A stretch of DNA of 64,000 bases. It comes from Takifugu bimaculatus (Eukaryota; Chordata; Actinopteri; Tetraodontiformes; Tetraodontidae). Positions within the stretch are counted from its first letter, which is position 1, and each line of letters opens with the position of its first letter. A program made the translations under genes and the position numbers. Shown here one piece after another: positions 21,891 through 32,315 of the stretch. The notes beneath the pieces were generated by a model. It did no database searches, was not told the DNA's origin, and saw only the letters and a list, made by a program, of their open reading frames with translations. Location: NCBI GenBank assembly GCA_004026145.2, contig CP034991.1, positions 9,280,592 to 9,344,591 of the forward strand, written 5' to 3'.

Positions 21891-22091
21891 CTAACTGGTT
21901 AATTTGTGGGTTGCTTGCACATCCTGTTTGGCCAGTTTAAACATACAGTAGAGCCGAGACTTAAGAAAAGGTGGATAGCTGTCAGTCTCCAGAGCAAAAA
22001 TCTGATGTTGGGCCAAGTGGAAGGAGGCAGGGTTTACACCAAGATGCAAGCTTTGATTGGTTGATTTTCTTACCAATGAATCCATATTGAC
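21891..22091 (-). CDS. Terminal exon of an RGS3-like protein (end of the RGS domain)
   Basis: An open exon of 67 codons including TAG (21891-21893), preceded by the acceptor CTGCCTACAG ending at 22092. Its protein begins VNMDSLVRKSTNQS and continues FHLAQHQIF and TDSYPPFLKSRLY. This aligns residue by residue with the last exon of RGS proteins (human RGS3: VNLDSYTREHTKDN, AQKRIFGLMEKDSYPRFLRS), which closes the helical bundle binding active G-alpha subunits. One residue is missing relative to RGS3 (ALETDSYP against LMEKDSYP) and Arg in SYPRF is Pro. The preceding RGS core exons are absent from the neighbouring sequence. The acceptor is at or within a few bases of a gypsy LTR. Probably part of the same locus as the PDZ exons at 40-43.7 kb, and possibly non-functional. 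Confidence 0.7.
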   Translation of the reverse strand, partial: VNMDSLVRKSTNQSLHLGVNPASFHLAQHQIFALETDSYPPFLKSRLYCMFKLAKQDVQATHKLTS

Positions 22092-22094
22092 CTG

Positions 22095-22463
22095 TAGGCA
22101 GAATTGGCAGGACCCGAAAGCAGGCAACAGGCAGTGGCGGATGGTTTCCGAGAAAAGCCTTTATTGAAGGTTACAAGAGATGTTTAATCCAAAAGAGGCG
22201 TAGAGACCTTGACAAAGTTCAAAACTAGTCCACGAAGGAAACCTCACAACAATAATCCAAAAACGAGAAGTCAGGGTTTCGCTAGGGAAGAAAACACGCC
22301 AACGCTGGCAAAACGTGTGTTCAGTCCATAATTAGGCAGCTAAATTACCAACAGGCTGCAGGTGCGTCAGCCCACAGTACCAGCTGCGGCTGGAGCATGG
22401 TTCCACCATGCCCCCTGCCGGGAGAAACCCACAACGGAGCTCCCAGAAGCTGGGAACCTAACA
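22095..22463 (-). mobile_element. 3' LTR of the gypsy element
   Basis: Long direct repeat of 26245-26618 (shared blocks CCTTTATTGAAGGTTACAAG, GAGGCGTAGAGACCTTGACA, GTCAGGGTTTCGCTAGGGAA). The inner end is CCTAACA at 22463. The outer end differs from the other copies of the family after GGCAGGACCCG, so it is truncated or rearranged where it meets the RGS exon. Confidence 0.85.
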
Positions 22464-22479
22464 TTACCCCTCCCTCAAC

Positions 22480-22744
22480 AGGCACCTCCGGGCAGTCCTT
22501 CCAGGCTTGTCTGGGTGGGCGCGGTAGAAGTCGCAGGAGGAGGCTGTTGTCCAGGATGAACCGGTGGGGAACCCACGATTCGCTCCTCCGGACCATACCC
22601 AGTCAACCAGGAACTGGAAGCCACGACCTCATTGTGGACGTCCAGGATGCTCCTGACCATATAGGCAGGGCCTCCATCCACAATGTGGGGAGGGGGTGGA
22701 GGTTCGGACGGGTGAACCAGATCCGACTCCGCGACTGGCTTCAC
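22480..22744 (-). pseudogene. Gypsy pol C-terminal chromodomain remnant
   Basis: The minus-strand frame contains IVDGGPAYMVRSILDV followed by LTGYGPEER, the start and middle of a chromodomain as in chromoviral integrases (family pattern VDGxPAYxVRxLLDxR...WEGYGPEER). Such chromodomains tether integration to chromatin. The frame is broken on both sides. Confidence 0.7.
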
Positions 22745-22845
22745 CTTGGAAACATGGAAGGTGAGGGTGTATTTTAAACGCCGGAAGAAGCTTCAGGTGG
22801 ATGGCTGCGGGGTTTACCATCTGCTCCACCTAGAAGGGCCCCACA

Positions 22846-23106
22846 CATCGGGGGCCATTGGTGAGTCCGAAGGGCATCATGAGGTATTCGAAATGACCCA
22901 ACAGGGTGTTGAATGCTGTCTTCCACTCGTCCCCCTCTCAAATCCGCACTAGTTGGTATGCGCTGCGAAAGTCCAGTTTGGAAAAAACCTGGGCCCGGTG
23001 GAGAGGGGCGAAGGCTGTGTCGAGGAGGTGCAGCGGATACTTGTTCTTAATTGTAATCTCATTCAAATGACCGATAGTCGATGCAGGGGCGCAGAGTTTC
23101 ATCTTT
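22846..23106 (-). repeat. Displaced copy of the gypsy RT segment
   Basis: Near-identical, with indels, to 25203-25472 (shared blocks GGTGAGTCCGAAG, AATGACCCAACAGGGTGTT, ACTTGTTCTTAATTGTAATC). It is placed between copies of the chromodomain-proximal segment, so the element has been internally rearranged. Confidence 0.85.
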
Positions 23107-23293
23107 CTTTGACACATGGAAGGTGGGGTGTATTTTAAACGCCGGAGGAAGCTTCAGGTGGACGGCTGCGGGGTTTACCATCTGCTCCACCTCAAAGGGC
23201 CCCACAAAGCGAGGAGCCAGCTTCCGGGACTCAACCTGGAGTGGGAGGTCCTTAGTGGAAAACCAGGAAGCTTCAGGTGGACGGCTGCGGGGT

Positions 23294-24073
23294 TTACCAT
23301 CTGCTCCACCTCAAAGGGCCCCACAAAGCGAGAAGCCAGCTTCCGGGACCTGGTTGATAGGAGGGAGCTGGCATCCAGTGTCGATTGGCCTGTAGTTGTG
23401 AACGATGAGAGGTCCGCGGGAGTGCTTGCGCGGACCTGCCTCCACACCACACAAGGTACTGCAACTTCTTCCTCCTGGACCTCAAATTATGGAGGTTGGT
23501 AGCCCAGGGAAGCCATAAGGGGGACAGACCAGTGGAAGCAGAGATCAAGGAATTGTGGGCGTACTCCACCCACGGAAGGTAGGTGCTCCAGGAGGATGGG
23601 TTTTGAGCCACCACACACCTCAGGGTGTCCTCCAGGCTCTGGTTTGTTCTTTCTGTCTGCCTGTTGGCCTGTGGGTAGTACCCCGACGTAAGGCTGACCG
23701 AAGCTCCCAGTGCCAAACAGAAAGCCCTCCACACTTGCGAGCAAAACTGTGGGCCACGATTGGACACAATGTCTTTAGGAAACCCGTGGAAACGGAAAAC
23801 GTGCTGGACCAGGAGCTCTCCAGTCTCTGCTGCTGACGGTAGCTTGGGTAGGGGAATGAAGTGGGCCAACTTAGAGAAACGATCGACCACGGTGAGAACG
23901 ACCTGATGACCCTCGGAAGGTGGGAGGCCTGTGGTAAAGTCCACTGTGATATGCGACCACAGCCGCCGAGGAATTCCCAGGGGCTGGAGGAGTCCTGCCG
24001 GCGGCTGATGGGATGCTTTTCCCCTGGCACACACGGGGCAGGCAGCTATGTATTCCTTGGTGTCCCGGGCCAT
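23294..24073 (-). pseudogene. Gypsy integrase remnant
   Basis: Contains the end of the HHCC zinc domain (IAACPVCARGKASHQPP), the first catalytic Asp block (ITVDFTTGLPPSEGHQVV), VVDRFSKLAHF, and the second block as IVSNRGPQFCSQVW, where the catalytic Asp is replaced by Asn, then the Glu block QTERTNQSLE. The frame is open from 24073 to 23294, but the Asp-to-Asn change should abolish strand transfer. The zinc domain begins in the preceding frame (24083 onward). Confidence 0.85.
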
Positions 24074-24082
24074 GGAGGGCCA

Positions 24083-24754
24083 TCAGAACCGCTGCTGGAG
24101 GAACTGTAACGAGCAGCTGATTCCTGGGTGGCAGGTCAATCTTGGAGTGTGGGCCCAGTGCAGCACCTCCGAACGCATCGCCTCCGGGACGAACAGCCGG
24201 TTTGGTGGGCCTCCACCCAGATTCGGGGCTGATTGCTGGGCCTCGCGGACTCTCTCCTCCACCTGCCAGGATGCAGCCCCTAGGATGCAGGAGAGGGGTA
24301 ATATGGGGTCCGGGTTTGTCTCCCCTGGCTCGGAGGCTAACTGGTGGGACAGGGCATCGGGCTTCAGGTTACGCGAGCCAGTACGGTAAGTTAGCGTGAA
24401 CTGAAACCTCCCTAGGAACAGAGCCCACCGAGCCTGCCGGGAGTTGAGCCTTTTGGTGTTCCGGAGGTATGTGAGGTTCTTGTGGTCCGTCCATACGATA
24501 AACGGTTGAATGGCACCCTCCAGCCAGTGCCTCCACTCCTGGAGTGCCAGGACCACGGCCAGGAGCTCCTTGTTTCCCACATCGTAATTCCGCTCTGCGG
24601 ATGAAAACCGGTGACTAAAAAAAGCGCACGGATGGAGCTTCTGGTCCTCTCCGCTACTTTGTGACAGGACAGCCCCGACTCCCACATCTGAAGCATCCAC
24701 CTCTACCACGAACTGCCAACTGAGGTCGGGGTGAGTGAGGATGGGCGACGACAA
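24083..24754 (-). pseudogene. Gypsy RNase H and integrase zinc-domain remnant
   Basis: The frame carries the Ty3-type RNase H start (FVVEVDASDVGVGAVLSQ), the Glu block (NYDVGNKELLAVVLAL), the Asp block (FIVWTDHKNLTYL) and LKPDALSH, followed by the tether and the HxxxH beginning of the integrase zinc finger (CHPGISCSLQFLQQRF). RNase H removes RNA from the RNA:DNA hybrid during reverse transcription. The motifs are largely complete. Confidence 0.85.
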
Positions 24755-25480
24755 GAACAGGCCCTTCAGCCTGTTGAATGCAGCTTCGTCTTAGGGAGTC
24801 CAGCGCAAGCTCAGTAAGGTGGAAGTAAGTCTGGTGAGCAGGGCAGGCCACCTTGATGTAGTCGCGGATGAAGCGGCGGTAGAAGTTGGTAAAGCCCAGG
24901 AGCTGTTGCAGCTGTCTACGGGAAGAAGGAGTTGGCCACTCCATGACCGCCTTCACCTTGGCCTGGGTTTTGGCGAAAGCCTGTCCCCATGCCACCACGA
25001 ACCCCAGGAAAGAGATGGAGGAGGTGTGGAACTCGCATTTCTCTGCCTTAACGAAAAGCCGGTTCTCCAGGAGCCATTGGCGAATGAGCCGGACATGCTG
25101 GACGTGCTCCTCCTCAGACTCGGAAAAGACCAATATCGTCCAGGTAAACAAAAATGAACTTATTCAGCATGTCCCGGAGCACGTCATTGATAAGGACCTG
25201 AAACACATCGGGGGCGTTGGTGAGTCCGAAGAGCATCATGAGGTATTCGAAATGACCCAACAGGGTGTTAAATGCTGTCTTCCACTCGTCCCCCTCTCAA
25301 ATCCGCACTAGGTGGTATGCAGCTGCTGAAAGTCCAGTTTGGAAAAAACCTGGGCTCAGTGGAGAGGGGTGAAGGCTGCGTCGAGGAGGGGCAGTGGATA
25401 CTTGTTCTTAATTGTAATCTCATTCAAGGACTGATAGTCGATGCAGGGGCGCAGAGTTTCATCTTTCTTTCATACGAAAA
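24654..25480 (-). pseudogene. Gypsy reverse transcriptase remnant
   Basis: The open part (25151-24654) covers the RT palm and thumb after the catalytic loop: ESEEEHVQHVRLI, KAEKCEFHTSSISFLGFVV and LLGFTNFYRRFIRDY. The region 25480-25150 codes for the fingers/palm in other frames, with indels. The canonical YxDD block is disrupted near 25145. Non-functional. Confidence 0.8.
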
Positions 25481-25516
25481 AGAATCCGGCCCCAACTGGA
25501 GAGGAGGAGGGCCGAA

Positions 25517-26228
25517 TCAGGCCAGACACCAGGGACTCCCCAATATTGTCTCCAAGTTCCCAGGCTCCTCCCTCCCGGCTAACTCATCTTTCAGGTCTTC
25601 GGAGAGCCCCCGAGTGAATACTCCCCGAAGCACCATGTCATTCCAGCCGCTTCGGGCAGCGAGGATGCGGAAATGAATCGAGTAGTCCGCGACAGAGCTA
25701 GTACCCTGGCGCAGGGACAGGATCTGAGAGGCCGCCTCGCTGCTCTGGACGGGGTGGTCGAACACACGTCTTAATTCCGCCGTGAAAGCAGAAAAACTGG
25801 AGGACACGGAGGTCTGGTTCTCCAGTACGGCCATGGCCCATTGCGCCGCTCTCCCGGAGAGAAGATTAACGACGAAGGCAATCCCTGCCCTGTCACTGGG
25901 GTATGTGAGGGGCTGGAGATCAAAAACGAGCGAGCACTGGAGCAAGAAGCTGGCACACACACCCGCCTCACCGTAATACTGCTCCGGGATGGGTACGTGG
26001 GGCTCCCGCAGTGCGGCGGAAACCAGCTGTGGAGCGACTCTCGGCACCTCCGTGGGTGGCGGAGACGTAACCTGCTCCGCCCGTCCCGCAGAGAGCAGGT
26101 CCGTCACACTGACATTGAGGGTCTGGAGTGAGGTCCAAATGTCCGTGAGGAGCTGGTCGTGTTGGCCCAGCAACCTCCCCTGAGCCTTCAAAGTGCGGCA
26201 CACTGCGTCCTGGTCCTGCCGGGTCCAT
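25517..26228 (-). pseudogene. Gypsy gag remnant
   Basis: A start with MDPAGPG at 26228 changes frame within about 10 codons and continues from 26203 to 25517 as a capsid-like Retrotrans_gag protein: PEQYYGEAGVCASFLLQC, LTYPSDRAGIAFVVNLLSGR, AAQWAMAVLENQ, QGTSSVADYSIHFRILA. A C-terminal zinc knuckle is not seen. The gag initiates shortly inside the 5' LTR. Confidence 0.8.
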
Positions 26229-26244
26229 AATGGTTGGTGTGTGA

Positions 26245-26618
26245 TGTTACGGTCGGTTGTGCGAGGACTCGAAAGCAGGCAACACGCAGTGGCGGATGGT
26301 CTCCGAGAAAAGCCTTTATTGAAGGTTACAAGAGATGTTTAATCCATAAGAGGCGTAGAGACCTTGACAAAGTTCAAAACTAGTCCACGAACGAAAACTC
26401 ACAACAATAATCCAAAAACGAGAAGTCAGGGTTTCGCTAGGGAAGAAAACACGCCAACGCTGGCAAAATGTGAGTTCAGTCCATAAATAGGCGGCTAGAT
26501 TACCAATAGGCTGCAGGTGCGTCAGCCCACGGTACCAGCTGCAGCTGGAGCATGGTTCCACCACGCCCCCAGCAGGGAGAAACCCACAACGGAGCTCCTG
26601 GAAGCTGGGGACCTAACA
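26245..26618 (-). mobile_element. 5' LTR of the gypsy element
   Basis: 374 bp, TG...CA (TGTTACGG at 26245; CCTAACA ending 26618 on the plus strand). Direct repeat of 22095-22463. The same family occurs as partial or solo LTRs at 35391-35772 and 46240-46534. Confidence 0.88.
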
Positions 26619-26864
26619 GTATATGTGGCATGAACCTGCCAGAGGCGCCACTCACCAGAGGCGATAACAGCAAAGAAGGGAGGTGGCGACGGATGACCAG
26701 ACAGGAAGGTTAAGAGGCAATAAATGATTGTGCAGACTGAATATTGATGACTTTCCTCCTCTTTCACAGTTTAGTGAGCTGTACACTGATTAAGAGATTT
26801 TTTTAGGTAACAAAAGTGTAACAATGCATGAAGGGTAACAAATGCTGAGAAGCCGACAGTGTTA

Positions 26865-27060
26865 TGGTGGTAGGAAGGCCAGGACATCTTCAGAGCACTG
26901 TTGAGGTACCCTTGAGCAGAAGACTGAACCCAAACTGCTCATATGGGACCCTTTAATGAGCTGGCAACTCAGAGGTTTATCCTGCCTTCACCCATATGCA
27001 GTTGTGACAGGCTCCAGCATGTTGTTGCCCCCAAAAGGAAAATAGCAGTCAAAAAAAATC
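26865..27060 (+). mobile_element. tRNA-derived SINE, 3' body fragment
   Basis: Matches the body of the SINE at 55985-56280: CATCTTCAGAGCACTG, AACTGCTCATATGGGACC, TTCACCCATATGCAG, and GACAGGCTCCAGCATG. The tRNA-like head is missing. Confidence 0.65.
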
Positions 27061-27262
27061 TAAAAAGCAAGAGAAAAAAACACGTAAAAAAAATGCATAT
27101 TTTTGGATACGCTACAGAATACACTAGAGCAGGTTAGAGTGGAAACCATGGTTTACAGTGAAGAGGGACTGTCCCATGACTTGTAAAGTTGACTGTCATG
27201 GAGGACAGATGTCTGCTTTGTTAAAAAAAAAAATACCTACAAACAATGAGTAAAGGGTCTTA

Positions 27263-27950
27263 CACTGATTCATCAGCAAATCTTCCAGGCTCTCTGCTCA
27301 GCTCAGCATCTCCTTTAGAGAGGGCCTGGAAAAAATCAAGTGCACATTTGAAATAATAATCACGAATCAGTTGAAATAATCTGGATGCTTTAAAACCAGT
27401 AGCTGATTGAGGGGGGTGATTGAGGGGTGATTAAGGTTCTAGTAGAAGATAAACTTCAGCGAGAGAGTGCCATAATCCTAAAAAAAAGACTCCGGATACA
27501 CATTTCAATATACTCATTATCATCACCACTCAATATCATCACCCACCTTTAGGGCTAATTGACACCCACTCCTCAGTGGCTCATCCTTTATCATTTTTCT
27601 CCTCATCTTCTTCTTTCATGAAGTAGTGGGTGGAGCCTGATTGAATATCATGCCTTTTAACACTTCCCACATTTTCTAAGGTTTCAGAAGCACTCACCCC
27701 CTCCCCCTGTTGACGTTCTTCTACAACTTCCTCCATTCCTCTTCTTTCTTTCCAAACTCGATGTTTCTCTGTAGGACAGGAGACTGGGGGTGGTGGAGGG
27801 ACCTGATAAGAGTTAGATAAAAGGAGAGAAAACAGAGGAGTTGTGGTTGATGGAAAAAGAGAGATAAGGGAGGAAGATCTGAATGGTGCACATATGGCAG
27901 ATGAGGGGATTATTAAGGAAGGATCCATGGAGGAAGAGGTAGTGCAATGA
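27263..27950 (-). other. Possible further exons of the RGS3-like gene (weak)
   Basis: A candidate exon at about 27265-27328 has an acceptor TTTTTTCCAG and a donor GTAAGA and reads ALSKGDAELSREPGRF. A Pro/Glu-rich frame at 27581-27928 (YQVPPPPPVSCPTEKHRVW, then many Glu/Asp) is compatible with the acidic linker that lies before the RGS domain in RGS3, but low-complexity similarity proves little. Confidence 0.25.
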
Positions 27951-28163
27951 TAGGGAAGGTGAGACTCATGGGCAGAAAGGAGGTCAAAGTCTGTGGGCTG
28001 GTGGAAAGGTGGGAGTGGGATGGAGGGGTGGTAGAAAATGGTGTCATCACTATCACCATGGCCATTTGGGTCTCTGCTTCAATGAACATCAATTTTTTAT
28101 TTTCATTTTATATCATACTTAAATGCATTAAAATACTGTCAACTTATTTAGTTTAGTTAATAG

Positions 28164-28564
28164 TGTTAAGTCTCAGTTGTCTCCTGGGCCCGAAAGCAGG
28201 CAAATACGCAGTGGGAAAGTGTCCAAACAAAGTCCTTATTAAAAGATCAATTTGACAGTTCTCCTGGACCACTGGGGAAGCACTCATCCAGTCTTCCAGG
28301 GCGCAGAGTGAGCTCCAGCGCGGTGCCAACATGGTCATCAGGTCCTGCACATTCTTCACTCCAGCAGGACAGCACAGAGACCACGATAGGCACAATAACT
28401 CTCCAATGCTGGCAGACAGGGGCTCCGTCCTTAAATACGTGGCTGATGGAGATGGCCAACAGGTGCGTCTGCCTGCAGCGCCATCTGTAACAAATTACTG
28501 GCGCCTCCACGCCTCCTGCAGGAAAAAGCAAGCAACACATGACCCGGAACCCTGGACCCCAACA
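28164..28564 (-). mobile_element. Solo LTR (401 bp) with 5-bp target duplication AATAG
   Basis: Boundaries TGTTAAGTC... and ...GACCCCAACA; AATAG at 28159-28163 and 28565-28569. Shares the CCCGAAAGCAGGCAA block and a CCTTATTAAAAG motif with the gypsy LTRs but is otherwise divergent, so it is a related subfamily. The minus orientation is inferred from that block. Confidence 0.88.
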
Positions 28565-29535
28565 AATAGCTGACTATTCATGAATAGTGAATTCGTGAAT
28601 CCTGTCTGTTGTCTGTGTCTGACAATAAAGCGGTGTTCAGCCAAACTCCTGTGTCGCATTTGGGTTCGCATCTGGTTCGTGACACAATGAGCCAGTTTTC
28701 GAAATTCAAAAAGAAATAAAATACAAATACATTGTTTTCATGGCAAAATTTCCAATTTAAGAGCAACAGAAGTTAAAGACAATGAGGTTGAAAAACTTCA
28801 AAAAAGCAAGAGGAAAAAGCATGGATGAACACACTGACTGCAGAAGGCCACTGTTGCCTTCAGACACAACTGAAGATAGCATGATGTGCAGCTAAAATAA
28901 GTAGCAGGTCTAGCCAATGGACAGGCAGGAGCATTAATTCATCTTGTATAATCTCTAATGATTGCTTTAGTTCTCCATCAACTAAAAGAAACTTGCAACT
29001 GTTAGGAAAAGTTTTTTTTTTTTTTTCGATACCTGAGAGGAGCCACTCCACAATGTATTTAAGTCAAAATGGGAAAAAATGTAAAATTAGCAGAAGATAA
29101 GTAATTTGTAAAACAGCCTGCCACTTCAAGCTGTTGTATTTGGGGGAAATTCAGAAAAGATTCTTTATTACTCCCAAAATTAAAATTTATCCGGAATCCA
29201 AAACCAGGTTGTCAATCAGTATTCAAGAGGAGTGTGGTAATAAATATTTTCAATATTTTTTAGATCTGCTGCAAATTTTCTTAGTATTAAGGGGAGTAAA
29301 CAAAAGAAACTATCAATCATTGGCTCAAAAATGTCCATGTCTGCTTCCTTTGTGTTTTTAGTTTTTATTAATCTGTTGTTACTCTGCTTACTTTAAAAAA
29401 CAAAACAAACAAACAAACAAATCCTTCACCAGAGTCAATCTTATAGACCTGGAAAGGGAAACAACTCCAAAAGACCATTCCCCTCTAACTTAAACATGAA
29501 ACCCAGAGTGGCTAGCTAAGGTACCACTACTGTAC

Positions 29536-29619
29536 CTTTGCAGGTAGCAGGTCAGGTTGATGGAGAACCATATCTTCTGCCATCAACATGGTTCTTTCAG
29601 GAGTGCACAGATCCAGGGG
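29536..29619 (-). CDS. RGS3-like mid-protein exon
   Basis: 84-nt exon, phase 0 at both ends, acceptor TTTTTATAG and donor AAAG|GTACAG. It reads PLDLCTPERTMLMAEDMVLH and continues with QPDLLPAK. Human RGS3 has PLDLCNPARTLLLSEELLLY in its central region between PDZ and RGS domains. The position between the PDZ exons (40-43.7 kb) and the terminal RGS exon (21.9 kb) on the same strand fits one gene. Confidence 0.75.
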
Positions 29620-29639
29620 CTATAAAAATGGAAGTAAAC

Positions 29640-30755
29640 TTTTAACCCGAAAACCAGGTGGCCTTTGTAGACAATTTAAGCACTTTTTGGGGAAAACCTG
29701 GTCTGATTAGGAGAGACGGTGTCCATCCCACATGGGATGGTGCCTCTCTCATTTCTAGTAACTTGGCTAATTTTATTAGACCCAAAGTGACCTGACAAAC
29801 CAGGGTCCAGACCAGGATGCAGAGTTGTAGTCTTACACACCTCTCTGCTGCTTCCATAGAACCCTCATCCACCAACAATAATATATTTACCACTATAGAG
29901 ATAGTCTCTGTTCCACGGTTAAAAGTTCACCAAGCACAGAGCAGGGGAGCAGTCAATCACCATAATCTTATTAAAATTAATACCAAAGCACAAGTTGGAG
30001 AAACTAATATCACAATTAAGTGTGGACTGTTAAATATTAGATCTATTTTGTGTAAATCCCTGTTAGTGCACGACCTGATAGCGGATCATCACATTGATTT
30101 TCTTACTGAGACCTGGCTTCAGGAGGAGGAGTATGTAAGCTTAAATGAATCTACTCCTCCTACCCATCTTAATTATCATATTCCTCGTGTTACTGGTCGA
30201 GGAGGGGGAGTGGCAGCAATCTATCACTCCAAGTTATTAATTAATCCTAGACCAAAGCATGGCTCCAGTTCATTTGAAAGCCTGACTCTTGGCATCACCC
30301 ATCTGAACTGAAGACAGAAAAGCCACTTTTGTTTGTAGTTGTATATCGGCCCTCTGCTTGGCCACATTCAGAGTTCCTTTCTGAGTTCTCTGATTACTTA
30401 TCTGACTTGGTCCTTAGAACGGACAAAGTCATTATCATTGGAGACTTTAATATCCATGTAGACGTAAATGACAGCTTTAGAAATGGCTTCATTTCATTAC
30501 TTGAGTCAGTTGGTTTCTTCCAGCAGATAAACCAACCAACTCATAGCTTCAACCACACCTTAGATCTAGTTCTGATTTATGGTGTTGCGGTAGAAGATGT
30601 GTCAGTGTTCCCTCAGAACCCACTCCTGTCAGATCATTCATTGATCACTTTTACATTTATGATTAAGGATTCTTCTATGCTCAGAGCATAGAGTCTTACT
30701 ATAGCAGATGTCTTTCAGATAATGCTGTAGCTAAGTTTAAAACCTCTTAAGACCC
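29640..30755 (+). mobile_element. L2-clade LINE fragment, endonuclease region
   Basis: Plus-strand frames 29817-30311 and 30329-30691 contain the APE endonuclease: KCGLLNIRSILCKSLLVHDL, DFLTETWLQ, IIIGDFNIHVD, and LSDHSLITFTF. Almost the same sequence occurs in the opposite direction at 33320-34490. It stops where the piggyBac-associated repeats begin. Confidence 0.85.
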
Positions 30756-31039
30756 GAGCTCTTGTTTGATATGCAATTTTTATTTCTCATTGCTATTTGG
30801 ACTTATTGGAACCTGATAAGTATAAAAACTAAGCATCATCTTTTGACATGATGTAGTTTTAGAGAAAAATGATGGCCGCATATGTGTACACTCGTTTTGA
30901 ATTTCCATAAAGCACAATAAAGTCAGTAATAAAATTTTTGTGTAATAGAATGAAAAACTCTGTATTTGAATCCTGAATACAGGTTAGACTGTAATGACTG
31001 CTTTTGCATGTATTAATAACACATACAAACATATTTTTG

Positions 31040-31850
31040 AACATGTTTTAAACATCACAGCCCAAAAAACAAAATGAAATAACATTTTTGCCCCTTTTGG
31101 ACAGTCACACCTACAATATGGCTCATTAGAAACAATGCTAACTGTTGCAGATAGACGCCATATGTCTGTAACAAAATATAAAACATTCATAGTATTTAGT
31201 GCCCTTTTCTTTCGGAACATGTCCACATCTATGGGTGTAATGCTGCGTAACAGTTGCACTCAGTTTGCAAGCACAAGAACACCTTGCAGGTCACAGTGTA
31301 ACAGTGAACAAAAAATCCTGTGTAACAAAAAACAAAACAAAATAACATTTTTGCCCCCTTTGGACAGTCACAGCTACGATATGGCTCATTAGAAATGCTG
31401 CAAATAGTTGCAGATAGACGTCACATGCCTGTAACAAAAAAATAAAACATTCAAAGCATTTGGCATTGGCTATGTATGCCCTTTTATATTAGGAACATGT
31501 CCACATCTATGTGTGAAATGATGCGTAACAGTTGCGCTCAGTTTGCAAGCACAAGAACACCTTGCAGGTCACAGTGTAACAGTGAACAAAAAATCCTGTG
31601 TAACAAAAAACAAAACAAAATAACATTTTTGCCCCCTTTGGACAGTCACAGCTACGATATGGCTCATTAGAAATGCTGCAAATAGTTGCAGATAGACGTC
31701 ACATGCCTGTAACAAAAAAATAAAACATTCAAAGCATTTGGCATTGGCTATGTATGCCCTTTTATATTAGGAACATGTCCACATCTATGTGTGAAATGAT
31801 GCGTAACAGTTGCGCTCAGTTTGCAAGCACAAGAACACCTTGCAGGTCAC
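31040..31850 (-). repeat. Tandem repeats of about 278 bp derived from a piggyBac 3' end
   Basis: The segment beginning GGAACATGTCCACATCTATG recurs at about 31217, 31494 and 31772; the first copy is diverged and preceded by a partial unit (from about 31040). The last copy runs into the transposase C-terminus, so each unit contains the end of the coding region plus 3' flank. Confidence 0.88.
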
Positions 31851-32315
31851 ACAACGCACTCGGGTTCTCCCTGTGCAGCCTGCTGCTCTGCATCGTGCTG
31901 CATTCTTCAGGCTGATCAACTCTGGGAGATGTGCATTAGTCTTCCTGCGGACAGAGACATGGGGCACTGCCATCACTGGACATTTTTTCCCTTGTGTTGA
32001 ATCATCTTCTCCCTCTGACAGCTCTGGAAAGTCTGCATCATCTTCTTGACTGTGATGCTGGGCCAAGAAGGTCCTGGCCACTTCCATACGAAACTCCAGG
32101 AACTGCATGATGCTCTTCCTTGGTGCACCACACGTTGTCAGGTCTTTGTGGTAGAGTAGCCAGCTGTTGGCTAAAGCCAGATCTGTGCCAGATCTCATTG
32201 TCCACTTCTGAGTAAGAGCGCTCATGTGATAGTAACTGATCATTCTATCGATCAAATCAACTCCACCCATCTTGAGGTTGTACTCACGGACAATGCTTGG
32301 TCGTGAGACAGACAC
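31785..32315 (-). pseudogene. piggyBac transposase, C-terminal fragment
   Basis: The minus-strand frame (about 176 residues) has YNLKMGGVDLIDRMISYYHM, the conserved block holding the last catalytic Asp of piggyBac (DDE/D) transposases, TDLALANSWLLYHKD, and a C-terminal Cys-rich domain (CRAAGCTGRTRVRCVTCKVF, then LC and C). The N-terminal two thirds are missing; at 32316 the sequence passes into L2. Closest in style to PGBD-type fish elements. Confidence 0.88.

Larger units (their letters stand above)
22095..26618 (-). mobile_element. Ty3/gypsy chromovirus retrotransposon with both LTRs, decayed and mosaic
   Basis: Order on the minus strand: 5' LTR, gag, RT, RNase H, integrase, chromodomain, 3' LTR, i.e. 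the Ty3/gypsy order (RT before IN) with a C-terminal chromodomain as in fish Sushi-type elements. Parts of protease and the N-terminal RT are missing or out of frame, and an RT segment is duplicated near the chromodomain. The LTRs differ at several positions, so the insertion is not recent. No convincing target duplication was found. Confidence 0.88.

Noticed and set aside
28860..29051. Minus-strand frame VDGELKQSLEIIQDELMLLP as an RGS3 exon
   Set aside because: No match to RGS3 between the PLDLC exon and the RGS domain, and no convincing donor.
31040..31850. Tandem repeats as a possible satellite or regulatory array
   Set aside because: Units are explained by duplication of a piggyBac 3' end.
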